DNA of 64,000 nt from Erwinia rhapontici (lineage in GTDB: Bacteria; Pseudomonadota; Gammaproteobacteria; Enterobacterales; Enterobacteriaceae), in NCBI RefSeq assembly GCF_012271765.1, contig NZ_VRKO01000016.1, positions 682,001 to 746,000 on the forward strand. Direction: 5' to 3'. Every line of letters begins with the position of its first letter. Position 1 is the stretch's first letter. A program made the position numbers and the translations under genes. Shown here piece by piece: positions 7,844 through 16,973 of the stretch. The notes below the pieces were generated by a model. It saw only the letters and a list, made by a program, of their open reading frames with translations. It was not told where the DNA came from and ran no database searches.

Positions 7844-9028
7844 TCAGCCGCAATTCGGCAGATCGTTATAGACTCGCGCCACGCGACCGCTACCCCTTAG
7901 CGTAAGGGGAGACTCGCTGGCGGTAATCCATGCCGATTCGCCTGCTGTTAACGACAACATCTGTTCACCACAGTTCAATAGCGCTTCACCGTCAATACAA
8001 AAAAGGATCGCAGCGCTTTGCTGGCTAACGGTTAACGGATCGTCGGTCAGCGTGTGGATGGCAAAGGCGAAATCATCCACCGGAATCGGGAAGTTAAGCG
8101 TCGTTCCCTGCTGCACGGGTGTGGTCAGCAGACTCTCTGCTGGACGGGAATCAAAGCGCAGATTGGCCAGCAACTCCGGGACATCGATGTATTTCGGCGT
8201 CAACCCGGCACGCAGCACATTATCTGAATTTGCCATCACCTCCAGCGCCACACCGTGCAGGTAGGCATGCGGTGTTTCGGCGAACAGAAACATCGCATCA
8301 GACGGCTGTAAGGTGATGACGTTCAGCAATAGCGGGGCAAACAGGCCGCTGTCATCAGGATAAACGTCAGCGATCTCAGCGATGGTCTGCCAGGGTTCAA
8401 CAGACTGACTGGCAACGGTGGTGCGCAGGATATCCAGCGCGAGGGATTTCTCTTCATCCTGCATAGAGAGCAGGCTGGCAAACAGCGAAGCGAGAGACGT
8501 GGTATCTGGCGTATTTAGAAAATGGGCAATGGCCGGATGAGCGCCTGCGACCGGCTGTAGCAGCGAGACGATTTCAGACAGCGGACGGAAGCCGTTAATT
8601 GCTTTAAACGGCGTCAGCGCGTACACCAGCTCCGGTTTATGATTGGCATCTTTATAGTTTCGCGTGGCCGCATCCAGCGGAACGCCGCTGGCGTTTTCGC
8701 GTGCATAGCCAACTTCGGCCGCCGCTTTACTCGGATGCACCTGAATCGACAGCGGCTGTGCAGCGCACAGCACTTTAAATAAAAACGGCAACTCGCCAAA
8801 ACGCTGCGCCACACCGGCACCTAACTGCGCAGGCGGGTCAGCATCGATCACATCGCGTAGCGAGCGAGATTTGCCATCGACGACGATGTGCGATGGGCTT
8901 TTCGGATGGGCTCCCATCCATAATTCGGCCATCGGCTGCTGCGACGGATTAGCGATCCCATACAGTTCAGTGAGCGCGGTTTTACTGCCCCATGCATAAT
9001 TTTGCAGCGAATTGATTAATTTTTGCAT
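7844..9028 (-). CDS. manA: Mannose-6-phosphate isomerase
   Basis: This 394-residue type I phosphomannose isomerase interconverts fructose-6-phosphate and mannose-6-phosphate, linking mannose use to glycolysis and supplying GDP-mannose synthesis. The start MQKLINSLQNYAWGSKTALT is conserved. The zinc site is visible in QVHPSK (about residue 98) and in FLFAETPHAYLHG (about residue 255). Two ATGs lie in tandem; the second (9028) has the better spacing from GGGAG. In E. coli it is divergent from fumA-fumC; here only fumC follows. Confidence 0.95.
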   Translation of the reverse strand: MQKLINSLQNYAWGSKTALTELYGIANPSQQPMAELWMGAHPKSPSHIVVDGKSRSLRDVIDADPPAQLGAGVAQRFGELPFLFKVLCAAQPLSIQVHPSKAAAEVGYARENASGVPLDAATRNYKDANHKPELVYALTPFKAINGFRPLSEIVSLLQPVAGAHPAIAHFLNTPDTTSLASLFASLLSMQDEEKSLALDILRTTVASQSVEPWQTIAEIADVYPDDSGLFAPLLLNVITLQPSDAMFLFAETPHAYLHGVALEVMANSDNVLRAGLTPKYIDVPELLANLRFDSRPAESLLTTPVQQGTTLNFPIPVDDFAFAIHTLTDDPLTVSQQSAAILFCIDGEALLNCGEQMLSLTAGESAWITASESPLTLRGSGRVARVYNDLPNCG

Positions 9029-9227
9029 CATATCTCCCTGGTCATTCACTGGTTACTGGATGTATTAAAGCAGAAAAGCACCGCTGAAAGACAATCGGGA
9101 TGCAATAAACGCGAATGAGTCGCATAATCGTAACCTGGTGTATGTCAGACTACCGCCGCGCTTTTTAACCGCAAAACGGCTAATCAGCGTCAATAATATT
9201 CATATGTTTGTGCTCAAGGAGACAGAA

Positions 9228-10625
9228 ATGGCTGCGAACCGCGTTGAAAAAGACTCAATGGGACCGATTGATGTACCTGCCGACAAACTCTGGGGGGCGC
9301 AAACGCAGCGTTCTCTGGAACATTTCCGTATCTCCACGGAGAAAATGCCTGCTGAACTGGTGTATGCGCTGGCGCTGACTAAGCGTGCGGCGGCAAAAGT
9401 GAACAATGACCTTGGTCTGTTACCGGATGACCGCGCGGGCGCGATCATCAAGGCGGCTGATGAAGTGCTGGCCGACAAGCATCAGGGTGAGTTCCCGCTG
9501 GCTATCTGGCAGACCGGTTCGGGTACACAGACCAATATGAATATGAACGAGGTGCTGGCGAACCGCGCCAGCGAGATCCTCGGTGGCGAACGCGGCATGT
9601 CACGCCTTGTGCATCCCAATGATGATGTGAACAAGAGCCAGAGTTCCAACGATGTCTTCCCAACCGCGATGCATGTGGCGGCGGTGGTGGCCGTGCAGGA
9701 ACACCTGATCCCTGAGCTGAAAGTGCTGCAACAGACGCTGCATGAAAAAGCTGAAGCTTATAAAGACATTGTCAAAATTGGTCGTACTCACTTGCAGGAT
9801 GCCACACCGCTGACGCTGGGCCAGGAGATCTCCGGGTGGGTGGCGATGTTAAGCCACAGCCTGAAGCATATTGAACAGAGCATTCCACATGTTGCCGAGC
9901 TGGCACTGGGTGGTACAGCGGTCGGTACCGGGCTGAATACTCACCCTGAATATGCCGTGCGCGTTGCCCAGGAGCTTGCTGAGCTGACTAAACAGCCTTT
10001 TGTCACCGCGCCGAACAAGTTCGAAGCCTTAGCCACCTGTGATTCGCTGGTTCATGCCCATGGTGCGCTAAAAGGCCTGGCGGCATCACTGATGAAAATC
10101 GCCAACGACGTGCGCTGGTTATCATCCGGCCCGCGCTGTGGCATCGGTGAAATCGCTATCCCGGAAAACGAGCCGGGTAGCTCCATCATGCCGGGTAAAG
10201 TGAACCCGACGCAGTGCGAAGCCATGACCATGCTGTGTTGTCAGGTGATGGGCAATGATGTGGCAGTAAATATCGGTGGCGCATCCGGTAACTTCGAGCT
10301 GAACGTTTACCGTCCGATGGTGATCCATAACTTCCTGCAATCTGTTCGTTTGCTGGCGGATGGAATGGACAGCTTTAATCACCACTGCGCTATCGGTATT
10401 GAGCCAAACCGCGATCGTATTACTCAATTGCTGAATGAATCTCTGATGCTGGTGACCGCGCTGAATACGCATATTGGCTACGATAAAGCGGCTGAAATTG
10501 CCAAGAAAGCGCATAAAGAAGGGCTGACCTTGAAAGGGTCTGCGCTAAAGCTGGGTTATCTGACGGAAGAAGAGTTTGATGCCTGGGTGCGTCCGGAAGA
10601 GATGGTCGGCAGTATGAAGGTATAA
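9228..10625 (+). CDS. fumC: Fumarate hydratase class II
   Basis: This 465-residue oxygen-stable, iron-independent fumarase converts fumarate and malate in the TCA cycle. Visible motifs are [21 protein letters not shown] (about 103-123), [14 protein letters not shown], and the superfamily signature [15 protein letters not shown] (about residue 318). AAGGAG precedes the ATG at 9228; in-frame starts further upstream lack this. In E. coli fumC belongs to the SoxRS superoxide response, but I could not identify a convincing soxbox here. fumA, its E. coli neighbour, is absent between manA and fumC. Confidence 0.96.
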   Translation: MAANRVEKDSMGPIDVPADKLWGAQTQRSLEHFRISTEKMPAELVYALALTKRAAAKVNNDLGLLPDDRAGAIIKAADEVLADKHQGEFPLAIWQTGSGTQTNMNMNEVLANRASEILGGERGMSRLVHPNDDVNKSQSSNDVFPTAMHVAAVVAVQEHLIPELKVLQQTLHEKAEAYKDIVKIGRTHLQDATPLTLGQEISGWVAMLSHSLKHIEQSIPHVAELALGGTAVGTGLNTHPEYAVRVAQELAELTKQPFVTAPNKFEALATCDSLVHAHGALKGLAASLMKIANDVRWLSSGPRCGIGEIAIPENEPGSSIMPGKVNPTQCEAMTMLCCQVMGNDVAVNIGGASGNFELNVYRPMVIHNFLQSVRLLADGMDSFNHHCAIGIEPNRDRITQLLNESLMLVTALNTHIGYDKAAEIAKKAHKEGLTLKGSALKLGYLTEEEFDAWVRPEEMVGSMKV

Positions 10626-10634
10626 GCTGCTGCC

Positions 10635-10665
10635 AAAAGCCAGGTCTAAGACCTGGCTTTTTTTA
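10635..10665. terminator. Bidirectional terminator between fumC and tus
   Basis: The stem AGCCAGGT-CTAAG-ACCTGGCT lies between an A-rich left flank and a T7 run, so it can terminate fumC on the plus strand and tus on the minus strand. Confidence 0.85.
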
Positions 10666-11598
10666 TGCCTGCACCAGACGATCGGTATAAAGATGTAAGC
10701 GCGGGATCAGTAAATAGAGCGGCTGAGCATCAGGTTTGTAACGATGGGTCACGTTAGCGGCATCATAATTCAGCAGCTCTCCCAGTTTTGGCACGCTATT
10801 GGCGTCCTGGCACAGTACCAGCAACGGAGAAGGGCAGGCCAGCTGGGTTTGTTTCCGATCGCTGCTGCTCCAGACGCGGGCAATCGGTTGTACTTTCACC
10901 GGGCGTTTAATTTTCAATGCCGCGCCTGCAGGCAGTGATTTTACCGCTTCAATTTCGCTCTGGACGCGTTCGGCCCATTGCTCACGTGTCCAGGGGGCTA
11001 CGGCACGCCCGGCCTTCAGGCTTTTTTCCAGCGTTGCCAGCATCTCATCGCGACTGATATTTTTAATAATATGCTTATTCGCCCAGCCAAAGCGCACGGA
11101 ATCGGGCGCTTCAAGCAACGTCAGCGAACGGTAAGCGTTCAGGGTAATCAACCCGCGCAGATGGCGGTGGACAAACTCGAACCGCTCCTCGCTCGGCAGG
11201 CCCGATTCCACGGTAATAATCTGCTCCAGCCGTTGTTTCAGTTGATTGATTGAGGCGACCTGCTGGTGGAGCAGGGCAGACTGCGTATTATCGGCTTCTA
11301 AGCACACCGCACCAGGAAGACGTACTGCCGCCTTAGTGCTCAGTTTTTCTGACTGGTGCTGCATAAACAGACGCGCAAAATGCGTCAGGGAGCGCTGCAG
11401 GGCTGCCTGGCCGGTTAGCTGCTCGACCTTAACCTGCGTCAGCGGATCGTGTTCCTTACCTTTTTCCACCTCAGGCAGTTCAAACACCCTGGCGGTCAGC
11501 AGACGCATACTCAGGATCTGCTGCTGTAATACCTCCAGTTCCTGCTCGAGATCGGCCACACAGCGGTGAAGCTGCTCAACAGTATCGTAATGACGCAT
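10663..11598 (-). CDS. tus: Replication terminus-binding protein Tus
   Basis: This 311-residue protein matches Tus over its length. The core DNA-binding block is highly conserved: FGWANKHIIKNISRDEM, APWTREQWAERV, and LKIKRPVKVQPIARVW, which contains the strand pair that contacts Ter DNA. The C terminus keeps YLLIPRLHLYTDR. Tus bound to Ter stops replication forks from one side by blocking DnaB helicase. A Ter site sits about 10 bases upstream of the start codon, so Tus should repress its own gene, as in E. coli. Position beside fumC is conserved. Confidence 0.95.
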   Translation of the reverse strand: MRHYDTVEQLHRCVADLEQELEVLQQQILSMRLLTARVFELPEVEKGKEHDPLTQVKVEQLTGQAALQRSLTHFARLFMQHQSEKLSTKAAVRLPGAVCLEADNTQSALLHQQVASINQLKQRLEQIITVESGLPSEERFEFVHRHLRGLITLNAYRSLTLLEAPDSVRFGWANKHIIKNISRDEMLATLEKSLKAGRAVAPWTREQWAERVQSEIEAVKSLPAGAALKIKRPVKVQPIARVWSSSDRKQTQLACPSPLLVLCQDANSVPKLGELLNYDAANVTHRYKPDAQPLYLLIPRLHLYTDRLVQA

Positions 11599-11605
11599 GA
11601 CACCT

Positions 11606-11628
11606 CCATTAGTTACAACATACTAATG
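11606..11628 (-). promoter_or_regulatory. Ter site (TerB-like), replication fork arrest and tus autoregulation
   Basis: Read on the minus strand the site is TTAGTATGTTGTAACTAATG, which contains the Ter core GTATGTTGTAACTAA (plus-strand 11609-11623). It lies immediately upstream of tus like E. coli TerB. By analogy with TerB, whose blocked fork runs in the direction of tus transcription, it should arrest forks moving from high to low coordinates in this window. Confidence 0.88.
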
Positions 11629-11724
11629 ACTATAGCAGTGGAAAACAGAGATGAACATCAACAACGGTGTTTTTTGCGTCGGGCAGGGGAAAATGGTGCC
11701 ATTGATCAGAGGGATTCATTTTTT

Positions 11725-11754
11725 GTAGGGGCGGACCTTCTTTTTCGGTCCGCC
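11725..11754. terminator. GTAGGGGC-type hairpin between tus and ynfM
   Basis: GTAG is followed by GGCGGACC, a 9-base pyrimidine-rich loop and GGTCCGCC. It lies downstream of ynfM and upstream of tus, so it probably terminates ynfM transcription. It shares the GTAGGGGC opening with the elements at 2155 and 46313. Confidence 0.6.
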
Positions 11755-11779
11755 TGTGACAACACATTGTGCCCGGAAG

Positions 11780-13048
11780 TTAGAGTTTTCGTCCGTGTAG
11801 ACGGCTTCCTACCAGTAACGCCAGCACCAGCATGGCAGCAATAAACGCTGTAATTCCGTACCAGCCAAAATGATGCCAGAACACACCGCCGAGCGTACCG
11901 GCAACGCTTGACCCCAGATAATAACTGAACAGGTATAGCGATGATGCCTGGCCTTTAGCGCGGCGCGCACGATGGCCAATCCAGCCGCTGGCAACGGCAT
12001 GTGCAGCAAAAAATCCGGCTGTAAACAACATCATACCTGGCAGAATAAACCAGATATTGCTGGCGAGAGTGATCAGAAGACCGCTCAGCATCAGTGCGGT
12101 GGAGAACAGCAGCACCGGTGCGCGTCCATATTTTGCCGTCATCGCACCCGCTTTAGGCGAACTCCATGACCCCGTGAGATAGACCACCGACAGCAGGCCG
12201 ACAATCGCCTGATTCATTGAATAAGGCGGCGAAAGCAGACGGTAGCCGATGTAGTTAAACAGGGTGACAAAGGCCCCCATCAACAGAAAACCTTCGGCAA
12301 ACAACAGCGGCAAACCGTTATCGCGCCAGTGCAGCCGGAAGTTAATCATCAAACTACGCGGTTTAAGCGAAGCAGGGCGGAAATGGCGCGAGGCAGGCAG
12401 AATTTTCCAGAACATCAGCGCAGCGGCCAGTGCACAGCAGCCGATGGCCATCACGGCAATGCGCCAGCTGCTGAAATCGGTGATCACCCCGCTGAGTAAA
12501 CGGCCGCTCATACCGCCAATCGAGTTCCCGCTGATATACAACCCCATTGAAAACGCCACCATACTGGGATGAATTTCTTCACTCAGGTAAGTCATCCCCA
12601 CGGCCGCAACACCGCTCAGCGACAGGCCGGTCAGCGCACGCATCAGTAAAATCCCGTGCCAGCTGGTCATGGTCGCGGACAGCAGGGTACAAATTGCGGC
12701 CAGCATCAGCGCGGTCACCATCACCGATTTACGCCCGATGGCATCAGATAACGGACCGGTTACCAGCAGCCCAAGCGCCAGCATCCCGGTGGAAATCGAC
12801 AGGGAAATACTGCTGGTCGCCGGGGAAACGCCAAACTCCTGCGACAGAACCGGAAGGATCGGCTGTACGCAATAGAGCAGGGCAAACGTCGCCAGCCCGG
12901 CTGAAAATAGCGCCAGCGTGACGCGCATAAATTGAGGAGTACCACGTTTGATATAGAGATTTTTATCGACAGCAGGTGAGTCGGTGATGGCAAGAGATGC
13001 ACGGTCAGCAGAATACGGCGGTCTGACGGCATGGGATGAGCGGTTCAC
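11780..13048 (-). CDS. ynfM: MFS transporter YnfM
   Basis: This 422-residue 12-helix major facilitator of the drug/proton antiporter type has the motif A loop GPLSDAIGRKSVMVTA after helix 2. The stretch GLSLSGVAAVGMTYLSEEIHPS matches E. coli YnfM closely. The first 35 residues are hydrophilic. The predicted start is a GTG preceded by AAGGAT with normal spacing. The substrate is unknown; YnfM has been described as an arabinose efflux-like transporter. It is divergent from the LysR gene ynfL over a 102-base gap, so YnfL probably controls it. Confidence 0.9.
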   Translation of the reverse strand: MNRSSHAVRPPYSADRASLAITDSPAVDKNLYIKRGTPQFMRVTLALFSAGLATFALLYCVQPILPVLSQEFGVSPATSSISLSISTGMLALGLLVTGPLSDAIGRKSVMVTALMLAAICTLLSATMTSWHGILLMRALTGLSLSGVAAVGMTYLSEEIHPSMVAFSMGLYISGNSIGGMSGRLLSGVITDFSSWRIAVMAIGCCALAAALMFWKILPASRHFRPASLKPRSLMINFRLHWRDNGLPLLFAEGFLLMGAFVTLFNYIGYRLLSPPYSMNQAIVGLLSVVYLTGSWSSPKAGAMTAKYGRAPVLLFSTALMLSGLLITLASNIWFILPGMMLFTAGFFAAHAVASGWIGHRARRAKGQASSLYLFSYYLGSSVAGTLGGVFWHHFGWYGITAFIAAMLVLALLVGSRLHGRKL

Positions 13049-13150
13049 AACAGATCCTTAGAGATATTCAGGGAGTTCACGTTGTAAAGGGTAAGAAAGT
13101 CAGATTATGATGTCTAATATATTAATAATCTCGAATGATACTTTTAACAT

Positions 13151-14038
13151 ATGAATATCGAGTTGCGTCACCTGCGTTACTTTATCGCCGTGGCAGAAGA
13201 GCTACATTTTGGCCGTGCGGCACTGCGCCTGAATATTTCCCAGCCGCCGCTCAGCCAGCAAATTCAGATCCTCGAGCATGAAATAGGCGCACGCCTTTTC
13301 GCCCGTACCAACCGCAGCGTCCAACTGACGGCGGCCGGGCAGCAGTTCCTGCAGGATGCTCGTCTGGTACTGCAACAGGTCGATCAGGCTGCCGACAAAG
13401 CTGCGCGCCTGCATCGCGGTGACGAAGGCGAAATACGTATTGGTTTTACGTCATCCGCCCCGTTTATCACCGTCGTATCAGACGCATTGTTCACCTTTCG
13501 TCAGCGCTTCCCGGCGGTCCATATCCAGATGCAGGAGATCAATACCCGCCAGCAACTGGCGCCGCTGGGTGACGGGCGGCTTGATTTAGGCGTGATGCGC
13601 AATACCCTTCTGCCGGAAACCCTCGATCATCAGCTGCTGCTTCGTGAACCCATGTATGCGCTGGTGCATCGTGCCCATCGCCTGGCAGGCAGGCCGCAAA
13701 TTGCACTGAGCGATTTGGCGCAGGAGCCCTTTGTCTTCTTTGACCCGCAGGTGGGAACAGCGCTGTACGGTGAAATTCTGGGGTTACTTGGCCGTTACGA
13801 TATTCAACCTAATATTGCTCAGGAAGTGGGGGAAGCAATGACGATTATCGGCCTGGTGTCTACCGGACTGGGCGTCTCTATTCTTCCGGCATCTTTCCGA
13901 CGCGTGAGCCTGAGCGATGTGGTGTGGATCCCGCTGGTGGAGCAGGACGCGCGTTCGGAAGTGTGGCTGGTGTGGTCGAAGCAACGTGAGATTCCTGCCG
14001 TGGTTGCCGCGATGATGACGTTGTTATTGCCGAAATGA
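13151..14038 (+). CDS. ynfL: LysR-family transcriptional regulator YnfL
   Basis: This 295-residue protein has a winged helix-turn-helix at residues 1-60 (MNIELRHLRYFIAVAEELHF, then ISQPPLSQQIQILEHEIGARL). A type 2 periplasmic-binding-like effector domain follows (IRIGFTSSAPFI near residue 95; GEAMTIIGLVSTGLGVSILP near 225). It matches E. coli YnfL along its length. It is transcribed divergently from the exporter gene ynfM, the usual layout for a LysR regulator and its target. The inducer is unknown. Confidence 0.9.
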   Translation: MNIELRHLRYFIAVAEELHFGRAALRLNISQPPLSQQIQILEHEIGARLFARTNRSVQLTAAGQQFLQDARLVLQQVDQAADKAARLHRGDEGEIRIGFTSSAPFITVVSDALFTFRQRFPAVHIQMQEINTRQQLAPLGDGRLDLGVMRNTLLPETLDHQLLLREPMYALVHRAHRLAGRPQIALSDLAQEPFVFFDPQVGTALYGEILGLLGRYDIQPNIAQEVGEAMTIIGLVSTGLGVSILPASFRRVSLSDVVWIPLVEQDARSEVWLVWSKQREIPAVVAAMMTLLLPK

Positions 14039-14218
14039 TCTGGCAATCGCGGAAAACATGAGCGTTCAGCAACGGTTTATGTGCGGCAAATCACATATCG
14101 AATCAAATATTTGACGCCATCTGATAAGTGTTTCACCATGAGCGAAATGCTTTATTTTGAAGCGTGAAAATAACAGACAGCAGCGCCTTTTAAGACAGGT
14201 GATAAGTGGGAGTGGGGT

Positions 14219-15436
14219 GTGATTGCGGATAGTCAGCCTGGTCATATTGACCAGATTAAACAGACTAATGCCGGAGCGGTGTACCGACTGATTGATCGGT
14301 TTGGTCCCATCTCGCGTATAGAGCTGTCCAAAAAAGCGCAACTGGCCCCGGCCAGCATCACGAAAATTGTGCGTGAAATGTTGGAAGCGCATCTGGTGCA
14401 GGAAACGGAATTTCAGGACCCAGGCAGTCGTGGTCGTCCGGCTGTCGGACTGGTGCTGGACACCCAGGCCTGGCACTTCCTGTCTGCCCGTATCGGTAAT
14501 GGCGAAATCACCCTCGCGCTGCGCGATCTCAGCAGCAAAATGGTCGTTGAAGAGCAATTCCCCCTTCCCGCAGAGGCCGATTTGCCGTTGTTGACGCGTA
14601 TCGTCCAGCAAGTCGACCAGTTCTTTATTCACCACCAGCACAAACTCGAGCGTCTGACGGCCATTGCCATCACACTGCCGGGCATCATGAACAGCCAGTC
14701 AGGTATTGTTCACCGCATGCCGTTTTACGAGGTTGATGATATGCCGCTGGGCCCGGTTCTTGCCGAGCGCACCGGATTGCCAGTGTATATTCAGCATGAT
14801 ATCTGCGCCTGGACGATGGCAGAATCGCTGTTTGGTGCTTCACGCGATGCCAGCGATGTGCTTCAGGTGGTGATTGATCACCATGTGGGCGCCGGGGTGA
14901 TTACCGGTGGGCGCTTGCTGCACGGTGGTAGCAGTTCGCTGGTTGAAATCGGTCATACCCAGGTCGATCCCTGGGGAAAACGCTGCTATTGCGGGAATAA
15001 TGGCTGCCTGGAAACCGTGGCCAGCATCGACAATATGCTTGAGCTGGCAGCGCAGCGCATGCAGGCGTCGATGAGCTCGGTCCTGCATAATCAGCCGTTG
15101 ACCATTGATGCACTGTGTGAGGCGGCGCTGGCGGGCGATCATATTGCCTGCGATGTCATTACCGGCGTTGGTAACAGCGTAGGGCGCATTCTCGCCATCA
15201 TGGTCAATCTTTTCCATCCACAAAAAATCCTGATTGGTTCCCCGCTTAATCAGGCGCAACGGATTCTCTTCCCTGCCATCGTTAACTGTATTCGCCAGCA
15301 GGCATTACCGCGCTACAGTGCCGATCTTAAGGTAGAACCTACTGAGTTTGTGAATCTTGGCACCATGCCGGGTGCCGCACTGGTGAAGGATGCGCTCTAC
15401 AACGGATCCTTATTAATCAAACTGCTACAAGGCTGA
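14219..15436 (+). CDS. mlc: Glucose-responsive repressor Mlc (DgsA), ROK family
   Basis: This 405-residue repressor has an N-terminal helix-turn-helix (GPISRIELSKKAQLAPASIT) and a ROK domain with the zinc motif CYCGNNGCLE (about residues 259-268). The C-terminal end GSLLIKLLQG matches E. coli Mlc, including the amphipathic tail needed for membrane sequestration by the glucose PTS permease. It represses ptsG, ptsHI, manXYZ and malT in the absence of glucose. Translation starts at a GTG, as in E. coli, after GGGAG. ynfK follows, as in E. coli. Confidence 0.94.
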   Translation: MIADSQPGHIDQIKQTNAGAVYRLIDRFGPISRIELSKKAQLAPASITKIVREMLEAHLVQETEFQDPGSRGRPAVGLVLDTQAWHFLSARIGNGEITLALRDLSSKMVVEEQFPLPAEADLPLLTRIVQQVDQFFIHHQHKLERLTAIAITLPGIMNSQSGIVHRMPFYEVDDMPLGPVLAERTGLPVYIQHDICAWTMAESLFGASRDASDVLQVVIDHHVGAGVITGGRLLHGGSSSLVEIGHTQVDPWGKRCYCGNNGCLETVASIDNMLELAAQRMQASMSSVLHNQPLTIDALCEAALAGDHIACDVITGVGNSVGRILAIMVNLFHPQKILIGSPLNQAQRILFPAIVNCIRQQALPRYSADLKVEPTEFVNLGTMPGAALVKDALYNGSLLIKLLQG

Positions 15437-15558
15437 TAAATTCACTAAACATTGCGCTAACGCAATCCCCGACATCCGGCACTACCCTACAATTTTCGTT
15501 CATTCATCATGTTCGAAAATTATCAATGAGGCCAGGCAGTGCCTGTCGGAGTCATCCC

Positions 15559-16224
15559 ATGTTAAAACGTTTATTTGTCACCGGCACAGATACGGAAGTC
15601 GGTAAAACCGTGGTGTCGCGCGCGTTATTACAAAAGCTGGCAACGGGCAGTAAACAGGCCGTAGGATATAAACCCGTCGCGAAAAGTAGCCAGCAAACGG
15701 AAGAAGGGCCACGTAATAAAGATGCTCTGGTTCTACAGGCATCCTCCTCAGTGCAGTTGCCTTACCATGCCATTAACCCGGTCACCTTACTGGAAGATGA
15801 GATCAGCACCAGTTGCACGCCCATCAGCTATGCCGCGCTCAGTAGCGGCCTGCAAGCGTTGGATCAGCATGCGGACTATATCGTGGTGGAAGGGACGGGC
15901 GGCTGGCGTAGCCTGATGAATGATCTGCGCCCGTTGTCTGACTGGGCAGTGCAGGAGCAGCTTCCGGTCGTACTGGTGGTAGGCATCAAACTGGGTTGCA
16001 TCAGCCACGCTTTGCTAACCGCGCAGGCGGTGATCAACGATGGATTGCCGCTGTTGGGCTGGGTAGCGAACCGCATCAATCCGGGGCTGGCACATTACGC
16101 GGAAATCATTGATGTGCTGCGCGATAAAATCCCGGCACCGCTGCTGGGCGAACTACCGTATCTACCACGAGCGGAGAGTCGCGATCTGGCGCATTATTTG
16201 GATTTGACTGCGCTGAATTTGTAA
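15559..16224 (+). CDS. bioD2: Dethiobiotin synthetase paralogue YnfK (BioD2)
   Basis: This 221-residue ATP-dependent carboxylase-fold enzyme has the P-loop VTGTDTEVGKTVVSRALL at the N terminus, the DAP/ATP-binding GYKPVAKSS (about residue 36) and VEGTGGWRSL (about residue 110). It is the second dethiobiotin synthase of enterobacteria, normally encoded beside mlc; its physiological role beside BioD1 is unclear. The ATG at 15559 is preferred to in-frame codons upstream because it gives the family N terminus. Confidence 0.9.
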   Translation: MLKRLFVTGTDTEVGKTVVSRALLQKLATGSKQAVGYKPVAKSSQQTEEGPRNKDALVLQASSSVQLPYHAINPVTLLEDEISTSCTPISYAALSSGLQALDQHADYIVVEGTGGWRSLMNDLRPLSDWAVQEQLPVVLVVGIKLGCISHALLTAQAVINDGLPLLGWVANRINPGLAHYAEIIDVLRDKIPAPLLGELPYLPRAESRDLAHYLDLTALNL

Positions 16225-16514
16225 CAATCACCTCCTTGTACTGGCCAAAGTCGCTGCTTATTCGGCCGTTTTTCGGACGGTCGGATAAGCTCAGGCATGG
16301 TGTAATACTGCAAACATATAGCCTGAGTATGCGACGTAAATGCCCCCTGGATGCTCATTCCCCTCTTGTTTTATCCTCCCTTTCTGTCCTTCAGGCTTCA
16401 GTGTCAAATGCGTCTGAATGACAAATTTATAAACAAATCATTTTTTTTGTAAATTTAGTTAAATAAATGTGATTAATGTCACGATTTTGTTATTAAATTG
16501 TGAAGGATAACTGA
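16225..16514. other. AT-rich spacer between ynfK and the ATP-grasp remnant
   Basis: The first part contains an imperfect hairpin (CGGCCGTTTTTCGGACGGTCGG near 16263), possibly the ynfK terminator. From about 16425 the sequence becomes strongly AT-rich and carries a CRP-like site. No gene is supported in this stretch. Confidence 0.45.
16468..16483. promoter_or_regulatory. CRP-like binding site
   Basis: TGTGATTAATGTCACG matches the CRP consensus TGTGA-N6-TCACA at 9 of 10 half-site positions and sits in an AT-rich promoter-like stretch about 30-100 bases before the truncated ATP-grasp frame. It suggests that the cluster once had, and may still have, a cAMP-controlled promoter. Confidence 0.5.
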
Positions 16515-16973
16515 TATTTCTTTGCTCCAATCAACGCTAATGATAAGTATTGTTACTATATTATTCTGCTGGTGACGTTAGTTTTCCTCGAAGTCGCGGC
16601 ACGTTCACCAGGACTGATGACGGTACCGGCTTATCAACGCTGGGAAGGCGTCAATATGTATGACTTGGAGTTGCTGATCCAGTGTGGTATGCCTGCTTCC
16701 GATATTGCATTACCGCACAGTCAGCACCGGTCACGCCCCTCCTTCTTTGTCGTCTACCCGAAAATTTCCGGTAGCATCAATGCCCTGAACACCCCTGAAA
16801 CAGAGGCTGAGATTGACATTGACTGGCAGGTCACGGCGGGGCAGGAGGTCAGCGATACCACCACGAATATTGATTATGCGGCGCGATTTTTTGTCACCTG
16901 TAATAACGTCGATGAGGCAAAGCGTACGTTTGAATACCTCACTCGGGAATTTAAAGCCGTTGACTATGCATAA
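16515..16973 (+). pseudogene. C-terminal remnant of an ATP-grasp carboxylate-amine ligase
   Basis: The open frame (from the stop at 16512; first GTG at 16572) reads VFLEVAARSPGLMTVPAYQR, then WEGVNMYDLELLIQCG. This resembles the metal/ATP-binding Glu-Arg end and C-terminal lobe of ATP-grasp ligases of the peptide or amino-acid ligase type. Those enzymes are about 400 residues; only about 130 remain, with no N-terminal or central ATP-grasp domain upstream. A separate ATG frame at 16540 encodes 11 hydrophobic residues and stops at 16575, which could be the original N terminus joined out of frame by an internal deletion. The stop overlaps the MFS start by 8 bases. Confidence 0.65.

Noticed and set aside
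9061-9227. Possible SoxS box upstream of fumC
   Set aside because: GATGCAATAAACGCGAAT has some likeness to the degenerate consensus, but not enough to call by eye.
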